NCBI RefSeq assembly: GCF_047675955.1
Contig: NC_132923.1
Location: 90,269,137-90,333,136, forward strand
Direction of reading: 5' to 3'
Length of the DNA stretch: 64,000 nt
Source of the DNA: Chlorocebus sabaeus
Lineage: Eukaryota; Chordata; Mammalia; Primates; Cercopithecidae
The translations under genes were made by a program, and so were the position numbers. Below are positions 11,578 to 23,435 of this stretch, one piece after another; the first letter of the stretch is position 1; every line of letters starts with the position of its first letter. A model generated the notes under the pieces. That model did no database searches, was not told the DNA's origin, and saw only the letters and a list, made by a program, of their open reading frames with translations.

Positions 11578-12480
11578 AAGTCTCTGCTTCTCAAACACTC
11601 CCTGCATGTTCCTGCTGGAGCTTTTGCTTATATTCCCTCTTCCTGGATTTCCTTCCTCCTCCTCATCTTTCAAGGTTTACATCTCATGTGGCCTCCATGG
11701 TGAAGCTTTTCTGAGCCTTCTGGATTACTTGTTCCCCTTTCTGTCTTCTGTAGCAGAGGCTGACCCTCTAATGTAACTCTCATCATAGTCTGCCTAGGGG
11801 TATGTACACTCCATATGTACTCTGAGTAGGTAGGTGGCAAGGCACCATGTCTCTTTCCTTCCTCCTCTGCCCAGAATAGGGCCAGCACATAGTAGGCCTC
11901 TGCAGTGTTTGTGGTTAAATGAGTCAGTGACATTTTTTATTTACTAGCTTTGGCCCTTGTTTTATGAGCTGTCAGGTTCAGAATGGGACTTTGTGTTTTT
12001 CCTCCTCTTTGGGCCTAAGGAGGGCCCTAGTTTAGATTGATGCCCTAATTACAGGCATCAAAAGCAGGAAAGTACAATAGTTCTGCACAAGCAAGGATTC
12101 TTCATTGCAGCCATTGTTTTCAGGCTCTTGTCTTGCCTTGACTGTGAGTTTTGTTGGAAGGTAGGTAATGCTCTGTTCAGAGACCTGCACTGGGTGTATT
12201 AATAGTACAGTTTAAACAGGGGAAAACTCACAGGTGGTTTTCTAATCAGTTACTCTGCCCTTGGCCTTGGGAAACAGTGGTTCCTCCCATCTGGGGACCA
12301 GCAGCTATAAATGCACATTTTCCCTTGCCAACAGCCTCAGCATGTGGAAGAGAAAGTTATTTCTTGATCACAGAAAAAATATACATGGTTGAAGGTAGAA
12401 GGAGCTTGGGAACGAACCATCTGGTTCTGCCACTTTCATTTTATAGATGGGGAAAGGACTTGATCGAGATTGCACAAGGA

Positions 12481-12785
12481 GTCCAGGTGTGTGGCTCACA
12501 CCTGTAATCCCAGCACTTTGGGAGGCCGGGGCAGGTGGATCGCCTGAGGTCAGAAGTTCGAGACCAGCCTGACCAACATGGTGAAACCCTATCTCTACTA
12601 AAAATACGAAAATTAGCTGTGCATGGTGGTGGGCACCTGTAATCTCAACTGTTTGGGAGGCTGAGGCAGGAGAATCGCTTGAACCCAGGAGGCAGAGGTT
12701 GCAGTGAGCTGAGATTGTACCATTGTACTCTAGCCTGGGTGACACAGCAAGACTCCGTCTCAAAAAAAAAAAAAAAAAAAAAAAA
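12481..12785 (+). repeat. Alu with 15-bp target-site duplication
   Basis: Sense Alu with an uninterrupted A-tail. The duplication gagattgcacaagga is perfect at 12466-12480 and 12786-12800, so the insertion is comparatively young. Confidence 0.96.
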
Positions 12786-13693
12786 GAGATTGCACAAGGA
12801 ATCAGTCAGTAGTGGAGATAGTTCTAGAAGTGAAATGTCATGACTCTGTTTTTTCCAGTCTACTTCGTCGTTAAAACAACATCTAACATTTATTGCATAC
12901 TTGCTGTGTTCCAGACACTGTTTTAAGTGTTTTTAACTCTATGTTATAGCTTGGAAACTAAGGCAGATCATTCAGATCTATTTTCCAATTCCACAACTCT
13001 GAGTTTTAGTATGGTTTTAATGGCAGTCACCTCCTACGCAGTGGGGTGGAGCAGTTCTCCAAGAGCTTGCTCCCAGATCTCCGTGAGTGAGAAATGTTGT
13101 CCCAGCAACGTCTCCTTGTATGTTGGAGAGAGATCCCAAGAAGAGTCCAGAGTGTATTGGAAGAATGGATGAAGGAATGAAACAAGCCCACATGAGTATT
13201 AGTGGATCTTAGTTTAGGAATATTCATGTACTTCAAAAAATCCCTATTTATCAAGTCAGGCAGTAAATGCAGTTTTAGAATGAACTCAGTCCAGGATCTT
13301 TCTGTAAAGATTCCCAGTATAGGATGGAAAGATTCAATTCAATAAGCACATATTGAGCTCTTGCTACGTACAAGACCCTGGTATTGAGAAATACACACAG
13401 AGGAAAACAACACATTTCCTGCCCTCCTATAAATAATTGTCTTCTCAGAACCTTCTCCCTCCAGTGTAGTTTGGAAGATAGATAAGTACATAAATAACTG
13501 AAATCAGACTGACTATGGTAAATGTAGTAAGGAATGTAAACAAAGTGGGAGTCTGGGAGAAGGAGAAATCAATCCCAGCATGGTCAGAGGATTCCTGAAG
13601 GTGGAGAATTTATGCTGGGCCTTGGAGGGAGTTTATTCCTGGGAGAAGGAACAGCTTGAGCAATGGTTGAGAGGCAGAAATGCACAGGTGTAG

Positions 13694-13695
<2 letters not shown>

Positions 13696-13742
<47 letters not shown>
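13696..13742 (+). repeat. GT microsatellite
   Basis: About 22 uninterrupted GT units in MKNK1 intron 1; long and pure enough to be length-polymorphic. Confidence 0.95.
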
Positions 13743-14529
13743 GTGGGAAGGGAGAGGAGTTAGTGAGAAGAAGAAATAAGCCGAAGTGGCAGGTTTTGGC
13801 TAAAATGTAGAGAGCGGAGTAGGGAGCAGAACACTGGCATTTATCAAGTGTCTCCTTTGCTTTGTGGCTTGCAGTATGCTGGATGCTTTACATACTATAT
13901 TTAATTCTGTAATGTAGGCCTATTTATCTCCAATCTAAAGATGAAGAAACCAGACCTCAGAAAGATTAAAGTGACTTCCCCAAGATTCGATAGTTGGTAA
14001 GGGCAGAGCTTGGTTCAAAACTAGCAGTGCCGAGTTCAAAGGCCCATGTTATCTTCCTTATGCTGCGAGACTCCAAATGCCCTGACTGGCGCTCTGTTTT
14101 CTCTGGCAGCCGGACGGAGGTTAGACTGGAGCAAAGATGGTCCCAGAATGGGGACATCAGTGAAGAGGCTTAAAATGGTGAATCACTGGCCTAGTTTGGA
14201 AGCTGCATGGACTAGGTCTGCTTGATAGGTTTAATAGGTGAGCGTTTTGGCAGCACCCACAATGCCATAAATCAGTGCATTGCCATCCTTAGCTAGTAGA
14301 ATCTTCGAACCAGTTTACAGAGGCTGCAGGACCCTGGTATTTCAGGCATGGGTTCTGATGGGAGATTGACAGTTCATTACAAAAGGGTCTGTTGCGGGAG
14401 GCAGCCCATTTGGCACATCCTATCTCTTCATTTTCTCACCCTCAAATTCAGCAAGAGTCTGTAAGTAGGAAAGAGCACTAATTTGGAGTCCAGAGGCTGG
14501 CGTTCAAGTCCTGCATGTGCTCATTTTCA

Positions 14530-14805
14530 TCTGAGACTCCTCAGTCTGTTTCTTTCCTTTGTTTTTGCTGTCAGATTATTCCCTCCTGCAGCCAGTTGCG
14601 GTTCACAGAGTGGTTGGGTTGCTTTCCAGAGCCACAGTTGATCTGGGGAAGCCATGTCAGAAGCTGGAATAACAGTTCCTAGTTATTGAGTGCCTACTGT
14701 ATGCCAGGCACTGGTGCCATGAGCTCCGTATACATTAGCTCACTTCATTCCCATGACAACTCTGTGGTGTGGGTGTTATTGCCCCCATTTTATAGATGCT
14801 GATAA
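14530..14805 (+). repeat. Intronic duplicated block, copy 1
   Basis: Nearly matches 16830-17097 along its length, including gatctggggaagccatgtca and the following 'agaagctggaata'. The second half resembles a MIR/L2-type repeat, but the first half does not. Confidence 0.8.
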
Positions 14806-14945
14806 TCAAAGGAGTATTTCAGTTCACTTCTGAGGCCTCAGCTCTTGCTAATGTCCTGACTTGGGACTGTATGAGGAAGAGCTGAGAATATGAACAGGAT
14901 ACTGAGAGAGTAAAGTTTATATTCTATCGTCTCATCCTTACAGGG

Positions 14946-15175
14946 AGACAGTAGTTAGGTTTATGGACTCTAGAGTCAAGACTACCTGGGTTTGAGTCCT
15001 GGCTCTGCCACTTGCTACCTGTGTGAGTTGGGCAAGTTATTTAATCTTTCTGAGTTTCTGTTTCTTCATCTGTAAAATGAGAATACAAATATTACTTACC
15101 TCATGGGGTTGTTAAGAGAATTGAGACAAAACAGCACAGTGCCTGGCACATAGTAGGTGCTCAATGAATGTGAGC
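14946..15175 (+). repeat. MIR
   Basis: Well preserved: 'tggctctgccacttgctacc', 'cttcatctgtaaaatgag' and 'gtgcctggcacatagtaggt' in order. Confidence 0.85.
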
Positions 15176-16829
15176 TTTAATTGTAATAATATTAACAAAT
15201 ATATGAATGCCCAGTTTGGTACTGTTTTTATAGAAAGTGTATTTATTAGGGCCATCTTCCCTTCCCTGGCATGTTACCTTCTCTTTCTTTCCATTGCCTT
15301 ATCAGGAACCTTTGAGATACTAGATTGTTCCAGCACATGGTTGCAATCCATAACCTGGCAGAAAGTGCCTGTAGGAAATGGGTCAATAAAAATCAGTGCC
15401 TCTTTAGAAAATCTTACCTGACTTTTGTTTTCACCCACCTCTCTCCACAGTAAACGGGAACAGAGCAGCATATGTATTCTTTTTTGCACAGCCTTCAACA
15501 AAAGTGCCAAGCAAGACTCCTCCAATTCACTTGTCAAAAGTACAATAACAGTGTCTCTGGAAAAGTGGTGCCTAATTTGGTTCTTCTTTCTGTCCAGCTT
15601 AAACCCTTCGGGCCTTAAGTCATTTCTTCTTGTTCCATTTTCCATAAATATGGAAAAGTTTCTTCTGATTATAAAGGGAGGATGAGATCAAGATTTTCTC
15701 ATGAGAACCTTTTCTATACTTAAAGTCAGAATCCAGTTAGGCCTCATCTTCTCTTCTCCTGGCTAAACAGCCTTGGTCTCTTTAACCTCACTCTTAAAAC
15801 CTATTTTCCATTGCTTGGATCACATTGGTCATGCGTCTTTTCTTTCTCTTCGGTTTTTCTGCTTTGTGGCAGTGACCCAGACTGTACTCCGTCTTCTAAT
15901 AAAAGTCCAGCTAAAACAGCTTAAGGGAAGAGTAACTTCAGCTGTTTCCATCCATTCATTAACAATTATGAAGTGGTTGCCCCATGTCAGAGCCTCTGCT
16001 GGGTGTAGGGGACCCAGAGATGAAGGAGACATAGTCTGTACCCTGTCCCTAGCTTACAGTCTAGGGGAAGATGTGTAATAAAATGTTACAGGTGATTTAA
16101 TTATGCACAAGTGTGGGAAGCTAGAAATTGGTTAGAGCAATCAGGTGGAAATTCAGTCCCTTTTGACTAGACTGCAGGTTAAGACTCCCATAGAGGGTTG
16201 GTCTGGGACAAGATGATGGAGGCCCTGAGTGACAGCACAGAAGCTTGGTTACTCCAGGGGCAGTGGACACCCATTAGAAGTTTTAGAGCAAGGAAGTGAC
16301 AGGCCGAGATCTGGCTTTTGAGACCAAGGGTAGAGATACCATAAATCTTAGCCTTACCTGTGCCTCACTGATGTTTTCTTACTTGAAAGTAATGTGATGG
16401 ATCTTTTGTTGGTATACATGGTGATTTTTTTTTTTTTTTTTTTTTGGCTCTAAAATTTTTGTGGAAAGTCTAGTTCTTAAGCGCTGAAGAAATTTAATTC
16501 CCAGTACAGCAAGAAATTCATGAACAATTGAGAGAGAATTGGGTGCCTCACCAGGCCCAGCCTACTTAAGACCCAGCTGAAGGCCGATCAATCTGTGTAG
16601 GTTTGGTCTGACCATGGTCACCCTTCCCCACCGCAGCCCTATACCAGCAGAAGGTACAGGAGTGAGGAGAGGGCTGCAGGGTCCATCTGGGTAGGTGGTA
16701 AAGAATGCTAAGAATCTTTAAGGACTGTGAGAAGTAATTTTTGAGGAGGAAAAAGGGACTAGAGAAATTTTAAATGGTGCCAGAAGGAATTAGGGCTAAC
16801 CGGGCACTTAGAATCTCATGGCATGTATC

Positions 16830-17097
16830 TGAAAACCTCCAAATTCTCTGTCTGCCTTTGTATTTGCTGTCAATTTATTCCCTCCTGCGGCCACTTGTGG
16901 TTCACAGAGTGGCTGTGTTGCTTTCCAGAGCTGCAGTTGATCTGGGGAAGCCATGTCAGAAGCTGGAATAAGAGTTACTATTGAGTGCCTACTGTATGCC
17001 AGATACTGGTGCCATGAGCTCTATATATATTAGCTCACTTAATTGCCATGACAACTCTGTGTTGTAGGCGTTATTGCCCCCATTTTATAGATGATGG
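16830..17097 (+). repeat. Intronic duplicated block, copy 2
   Basis: Second copy of the 14530-14805 block, same orientation, 2.3 kb away, diverged by point changes and small indels. Confidence 0.8.
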
Positions 17098-17290
17098 TAG
17101 TAAAGCTCAGAGAGGTTGAATTTTATGTGCAAGGCTACCGGGATGGTAGATGGTAGGGCCAGAACTGGAACCTAGCACCTAATGCCCAAAAGCCCTGCAC
17201 TTTCTACTTCCCCAGCCTAAGGTGGCTCCATGTGACGAAATACACAAAGTCCGTAAGGAATTCTAAGGGTTTTTTTTTTCTACTATAGGC

Positions 17291-17624
17291 CAAGGGTTGG
17301 CAAACTATGGCCCACAGGCCATATTTGACTCACCGCCTGTTTTTGTGTGGATGAAAACTAAGGGTACTTTTTACATTTTTACATGGTTGGGGAGAAATCA
17401 AGAAAAGATCAATATTTTATGACACATGAAAATTATATGAAATTTAAACTTCAGTGTCCAAAAATAAAGTTTTATTGACATATAGCTACAATCATTCATT
17501 TATATATTGTCTGCTGCTTTCTCTCTACAAATGCAAAATTGAGTCATAACAAAGACCACGTGACACATAAAGCTTAAAATATTTACCATCTGGCACTTTG
17601 CAGAAAAAAAATTGCCAACTCCTA
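17291..17624. mobile_element. hAT-type DNA transposon fossil
   Basis: A 334-bp element with inverted ends (aagggttggcaaac against ttgccaactcct) and a degenerate 8-bp duplication ctataggc / ccataggt. Non-coding. Confidence 0.65.
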
Positions 17625-17697
17625 CCATAGGTAACAAGAAGGGACCGGGTGGGGATCTAAACCTATGACAAGACTAAAGACAGAATGAAAGCCCAAG

Positions 17698-17985
17698 GCC
17701 AGGTGTGGTGGCTCATGCCCATAATCCTAGCACTTTGGGAGGCTGAGACAGGCAAATCACTTGAGCTCAGGACCTCAAGACCAGCCTGGGCAACATGGCG
17801 AGATCCTGTATCTACAAAAAATACAAAAATTAGACAGGCGTGGTGGCTCGCGCCTATAGTCTCAGCTACTTGGGAGACTGAGGTGGGAGGATCACTTGAG
17901 CCTGGCAGGTGGAGGCTGCAGTGAGCCAAGATCATGCCACTGCACTCCAGCCTGGCTGATAGAGCCAGATCCTGTCATTGAAAGG
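17698..17985 (+). repeat. Alu without A-tail
   Basis: Sense Alu body; the expected A-tail is degraded after 'gatcctgtcattg'. Confidence 0.9.
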
Positions 17986-18773
17986 TGTTCAAGGCTGTCC
18001 CTGGAAGTGTGGTAGTAGAAATGAAGAGAGAGAGCATACCCTGAGTTTCCTTAGGCCCTGGAAATAGTTTCATTGGGTTTCAGATTTGTTTGGGAATGAA
18101 GAGCATAGTAGGAAGGACTATCCACTGTGCTAACATCTTTATTGGACAGTAAAGAGATATTTTGTGTATGAAGTAATTCATTCAGATTCACTAGAGCCCA
18201 TTTTTGCCAGATACTACGTTAGATACTGGTAATGCAAAGATGAAAAAGATATGTGCTTGCCTTTAAGGAGTAACTGGCAGGATGACATGATCTGATAGGG
18301 AAGAAGAGAAATCGGAGGAAGGAGGCAGTGGGTGGGGGTTGGACACAAGTCCTGCTTGGGACATGTGGTTGAGGTCATGGTGAAACACACCCAACTTCCG
18401 GTTAGAAAGCCTTTTTAGAAATTTTGGCATAAAGGCTCAGAATTCAGAGTTAAGTTGCATTTTCAGGGCTTTCCCACTGAGAAAAGGGGAAATGCATATT
18501 TATTTCATAGGGAAGTTGACAAAGCAACTTTGACTTGTGATAGCTAGAGCCATGATATTAAAATAACAGTGAACACAGAGAAAATGAAGTCATCAGATTG
18601 AAAACTAGCAATAATTATGTATTCAACACAAAACCTTGTTCCCATTCGTGCCACCTGCTGCTCTCAGCATCTACTTTATCTTTTGGGCTCTGTTACCTCT
18701 TGCCTGTGAGACTTGGACTTGGCCACTAAGAGAGAGAGCCCAGCTCATTTCTCTAAAAATGTGGATAGCAGAG

Positions 18774-19043
18774 GAGTGCCTCACTCTGTCACCCAGGCTG
18801 GAGTGCAGTGGCATGATCTTGGCTTATTGTAGCCTCGACCTCCTGGGCTCAAGCAATCCTCCTGCTTCAGCCTCCCAAGTAGCTACAGGTGCGTGCCACC
18901 ACGCCTGGCTAATTTTAGTATTTTTGTAGGGATGGGTTTCACCATGTTGCCCAGGCTGGTCTCGAACCTCTGAGCTCAGTCAGTCCATCTGCCTCAGCCT
19001 CCCAAAGTGCTGGGATTACAGGCATGAGCCACCACGCCCGGCC
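18774..19043 (-). repeat. Alu lacking its T-tail
   Basis: Antisense Alu from 'cctcactctgtcaccc' to 'acgcccggcc'. Confidence 0.9.
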
Positions 19044-19474
19044 TGTCAACTTTTGCCTTTTGCCTGAGACTCCTCAGAGCAGAGGTGTCTATTTCTATCA
19101 CCCAGGTCCAGTTACATCTTTTTGGGTCTGGAATCCCATAATAGAAACAGAATCTGAAAAATTTCACTCAGCCCTTTGTTCAATCTTCCAATGCTTAATG
19201 GTAGTAGGGATAGAGAGGAATTAGACGCTGCCCCTTCCCAAATAATCATTGTTGATCATTTGGCCAGCCTGGGCAACATAACAAGACTCTATCTCTATAA
19301 AAACTTTAATTCAAATGTCTGATTTTAAAGACAAGAAATCTGTGATTGCCGTGTGTATATCTACTTAGTGGGGTAACTCATAGGTTTGGGGCATGTTCAG
19401 ACTGATCTTTCTCTTTTCTGGTCCTTTTAAAGAAGTCAGCATTTTGATTTCCTTTCTATTTCTGCTTTTTCAAG

Positions 19475-19642
19475 GTTTCCATGTCAGAGGCCAGTGGAGA
19501 ACCGAAGATTGCCAGCTACGTACAAAGGCCATTGAGACACTTCGTGTAGCTGGAAGACACCAACTCCCTGACAGGAGCTTTATTTCATTTGGGATTTCAA
19601 GTTTACAGACGGTATCTTCCGAAAAGTTGGAAAAACCTGTAG
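19475..19642 (+). other. MKNK1: MKNK1 exon 2, 5' UTR in this sequence (human N-terminal codons without ATG)
   Basis: The exon lies between ttttcaag (19474) and gtaagatt (19643). Its last 34 nt correspond to the human codons for MVSSQKLEKPIE, but the first codon is ACG (19609-19611) and the fifth is GAA, with Val for Ile near the end. The frame is open through the whole exon but has no in-frame ATG, so by the AUG rule translation starts in the next exon. A 22-codon uORF occupies 19481-19549. Confidence 0.8.
19481..19549 (+). CDS. Upstream ORF in the MKNK1 leader (22 codons)
   Basis: ATG at 19481 opens a frame, different from that of the kinase, ending at TAG 19547-19549. The start context is weak (T at -3, T at +4), so leaky scanning is expected. 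It ends about 60 nt before the ACG and, after splicing, about 95 nt before the kinase ATG. Peptide function is unknown; any effect would be on translation of MNK1. Confidence 0.4.
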   Translation: MSEASGEPKIASYVQRPLRHFV

Positions 19643-19888
19643 GTAAGATTGAGTGTACATTTCAGTTATCCTTTTAGATTACTTCAAATTGAAATGATCT
19701 GATACATCCAGAGGAAGAGGCAGGTAAGAGACTGTCTAGCAGATCGTGGTTTTCAGCACTTAGTTGGTTAGCTAGGATTAGCGAAGCTGTCCTGGTACAA
19801 CTCAGATAACGCTTAGTAGGAGGAACACATTTCTACAGAATGACATGGCAGGGGTCATAAGGAAAACATGTAACTAAAACATATTTAT

Positions 19889-20188
19889 TTACTTTTTTTT
19901 TTTTTTTTCCTGAGACAGCCTCCCTCTGTCACCCAGGCCGGAGTGCAGTGGTGCAATGTCGGCCCATGGCAACCTCTGCCTCCCGGGTTCAAGGGATTCT
20001 CCTGCCTCAGCTTCTTGAGTAGCTGGGATTAGAGGCGTGCACCACCACACCCAGCTAATTTTTGTTTTTAGTAGAGATGGGGTTTCACCATGTTAGCCAG
20101 GCTGGCCTCAAACTCCTGACCTCAAGTGATCTGCCTGCCTTGGCCTCTCAAAGTGCTGGGATTACAGGTGTGAGTCACTGCACCTGTA
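19889..20188 (-). repeat. Alu
   Basis: Full antisense Alu with an 18-nt T-tract, 250 nt downstream of MKNK1 exon 2. Confidence 0.93.
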
Positions 20189-20346
20189 CAGATCTATTTA
20201 ATTATGGAATTAAAACTACTTCATAACAAAACAAGCTAAAACACAACAGAAGTATATGAAGCTCCTCTCTGCCTGGCTCCATACTAAGCAGTGGGGATAG
20301 AGAGGAATTAGACACTGTCCCTCCCTGAATAACCATTGCTAATAAT

Positions 20347-20556
20347 TTGGCCAGCCTGCGCAACATAGCAAGACTGTCTCTATAAAGAATTCAAAACTTG
20401 GCCAAGCATGGTGGTACACGCCTGTAGTCCCAGCTACTTGGGAGACTGAGGCAAGAGGATTGCTTGAACCCGGGAGGCAGAGGCTGCAGTGAGCCAAGAT
20501 TGTGCCACTGCACTCCAGCCTGAAGTGACAGAGCAAGACTGTAGCTCAAAAAATAG
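20347..20556 (+). repeat. Partial Alu
   Basis: Begins within the left arm at 'ggccagcctg', goes through the right arm and ends with a degraded A-rich tail. Confidence 0.85.
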
Positions 20557-21274
20557 TAATAATTTGAGATGTATCTTTTCAGGTTTTTTTTTTAACTTAT
20601 GTATGATATATATGATGACATTTTGAAGTGTTCTGTGTTACACTGTCACTGGAGGTTTGTCATGCCTCGGAGATTGTGAATAATGCCTCACTTGCAGATT
20701 TGGGTCAGACGAGGGCTGAGTGAGAGTGGTTTTAGCCTGATCGGTGAGTTTTCATAGTCCCTGGTGGCTATGTCACCCCTCTTCATCTGAAGCTCCCCGG
20801 TGGTGCCATTGTCTTTCCCTGCTCCCCATCCCCAGCCAGCTCCGTTTCCTGAATTCTCCCCCTCTTTCATGGTCCTACTGTTCTTATGGTGACCTGACTT
20901 TGGTTAATAAACATGTAATCATAAGTATATGAGGCCCGCCTCTTCCTAGCTGCATACTAGGCAGTGGGGATGGAGAGGAATTAGACACTGTCCCTTCCTT
21001 CAAGAAGAGCCATGGTCTTCGCTCCCTTCACCTTCTTCAGTCATTTGGTAGGACTAGGACCAATTCTGCCTCAATGGTTTCATTCCCTCACTCTGTTACA
21101 CACCTCACCTCCTCTTCTTTGCTCTCCCTGTCTCCGTTGTAGGCCTTTCTCGCCCTGCCCAGGGCTGTTACAGCTGCCTCTTTCAGCCCTCACTCTCTAG
21201 CCTCCAGTTTGTTCTTCACATCACAGTCAATTCCGTGGCCCAGTCACACCCAGTCCCTCCCCATCACTTAGGCC

Positions 21275-21960
21275 AGTGGTTTGCAGCATACACTGCAGAC
21301 CATGGGGGGGTCCCCAAAACTCTTCCAGGAATCTGTGCAGTCAAAATGATTTTTGTAATAGTACTAAGATGTTCTCTGTTGTTGCAGAGCAACAATGGGT
21401 AATACTATTGGTGCCTTGGTCCAGGTGGTGATGCTGAACTGTGCTAGTAGCCATTGTATTCTCCACTGCTCTGTACTCCCAGTTTTTTGTTTTTGTTTTT
21501 GTTTTGAGATAGAGTCTCACTTTGTCGCCCAGGCTGGAGGGCAGCAGCACAACTTCGGCTCTCTGCAGCCTCCGCCTCCCAGGTTCAAGTGATTCTCCTG
21601 CCTCAGCCTCCTGAGTAACTGAGATTAGAGACACCTGCCACCACACCTGGCTAATTTTTGTTTTTTTTAATAGAGACAGAGGTTTGCCATGTTGGCCAGG
21701 CTGGTCTCCAACTCCTGACCTCAGGTGGTCTGCCCACCTCAGCTTCCCAAAGTGCTGGGATTACAGGCATGAGCCACCGCACCTGGCTTTTTTAAAATGC
21801 CTTTTTCACGCAAGAGTGTCCTTGATGAAGTAGCAAAAATTATCAGTTTTATTGAATTCCAACCCTGAGTACAGATCTCTTTAATATTCTGTGTAACAAA
21901 ATTGAAATACTCATAAAGCACTTCTGCAGCAAACCAAAGTACAGCACTTGACTCCAGGAA
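21275..21960 (+). mobile_element. Old DNA transposon-like fossil split by an Alu
   Basis: Sequence of a type found in many dispersed copies in primate genomes flanks the Alu at 21486-21787. I believe it is hAT-derived, but I cannot assign the family by eye; boundaries are approximate. Confidence 0.35.
21486..21787 (-). repeat. Alu
   Basis: Antisense Alu preceded by a TTTTTG-type tail (21480-21504). Confidence 0.93.
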
Positions 21961-23112
21961 AAGTACGTGTGGGATCCCTTGAATTGCAAGCGGAACTAGC
22001 CGCTAGTTTCATTTTTCCGTGAAACAATGGCTGTGTTGGGTGCTGAGGCTGGAAGGTAGACAGGAGCTGGGGGTTGGAGAACCTCGTGGGCTGCGTTTGT
22101 GCCTGGGGGCCTGAGCGCAGCCCACCTTTGTCAGCTTTTTACACGCTGCTCCCCACTTGCATCCAGCCCTTTCCTCCTGCTTGCTGTTTCTTCAGCACAC
22201 ACTTCCTTCTCCCCTTCCATGTCCTTCCTCTTGCCGTTCCTTCCACCAGAAGATGCAGTGACAGCTCTGAAGGCTGCTTGTGATCCCAGAATCAGAACAG
22301 AGGCAGAAGATGGACTAGAGTTGTGACCTTTTGTCTCTGGGATTCTCAGGCCCCCAGTCCTGTCTGAGGCCTGTGGGGGATTCCTTGCTGGCACCCTAGC
22401 AGGCCTCACCTGCCAGTTTCATTGCAGTGAAGCGAGACGCTGCCACCTGCATGCTGCGGCCCAGCCTCCCCTCACACCAGACTCTTGGGGAAGAATACCT
22501 TAGCCCCTTGCAGTATCACTGTGAACAGACTGTCCTTTGATTGAGCTGACTTTACAAGTGACTCCTTTCATCCATCGTGTGTTAAATCTGACTAGTGTCT
22601 GAGTGCACCCTCTCCTTGTCCCCGCATAATAATGATGCCACAAAAGCAATCTTCCCACTAATGGGTCAGGCAGAAGAACGTAGCCTGTACCTGACACCAG
22701 AACTGCCATGAAATAACGTGGGTGGACTTTGGTTGGTAACCCATCTTTCATAAGACGACAAAACACAAAATACAAGGCAAGCTCAGAACAGGAAGAAGAA
22801 ACTTCTGATGAATGAGGTTTTCGATGAATAGGATGATAATAATGTGGTCATAATGCCTTCATATTTCTGGAAGCTAGGGCAGTGCTGCCCAACCTTTTCA
22901 CATCATAGCACATGCTGAAAATGATACTGTTCTGCATACCTGAGTAACAGCGAGTGACTGGAGGCCTGATGAGGGGATCAACATCTCATTCACAGCACAT
23001 CAGCAGGGAAGCTCTGTGCTAAGGTTTATAAATAAAAGCATTCTCATTGGTGCCTGGCTACTTTTACTAGCTACCCCCTTCTGCCTTTCAGCATTAAGGT
23101 TTAAATACAGTG

Positions 23113-23310
23113 TAATGGTTAAAAGCTTGAATTCTGAGTCAGACTAGATTTAGATCTCAGCTCTGCCACTTATGATGTATGCAACCTTGAACAAATCATT
23201 TAATCTCTTTGTACTTCAGTTTCTTCATCTGTAAAATCTGGATACTTAGCTCATAAAGTTGTGATAATTAAATAAGTTAGTATATGTAAAGTGTAGCATT
23301 GGTGAAGTTG
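23113..23310 (+). repeat. MIR
   Basis: MIR consensus including 'agctctgccacttatga' and 'cttcatctgtaaaatctgga'. Confidence 0.8.
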
Positions 23311-23317
23311 ATGGGTG

Positions 23318-23435
23318 CTGACGAGTTGATGGGTGCAGCACACCAACATGGCATAAGTATACATATGTAACAAACCTGCACGTTATGCACATGTACCCTA
23401 GAACTTAAAGTATAATAATAATTTTAAAAAAAAGA
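23318..23435 (+). mobile_element. L1 3' end (primate-type), heavily truncated
   Basis: The terminal 3' UTR of a primate L1: 'gggtgcagcacaccaacatg', 'cctgcacgttatgcacatg', then an A-rich tail. Only about 115 nt inserted; no ORF. Confidence 0.9.

Larger units (their letters stand above)
9483..19474 (+). other. MKNK1: MKNK1 intron 1
   Basis: About 10 kb. It contains Alus at 11289-11577(-), 12481-12785(+), 17698-17985(+) and 18774-19043(-), hAT fossils at 10951-11150 and 17291-17624, MIRs (10080-10295, 14946-15175), a long GT repeat (13696-13742) and a duplicated 270-bp block (14530-14805 and 16830-17097). A small candidate 5' UTR exon lies at 9929-9973. No protein-coding exon is recognised. Confidence 0.75.

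Noticed and set aside
13696..13742. CRISPR-like or functional tandem array
   Set aside because: A plain GT microsatellite; no array with spacers exists anywhere in the window.
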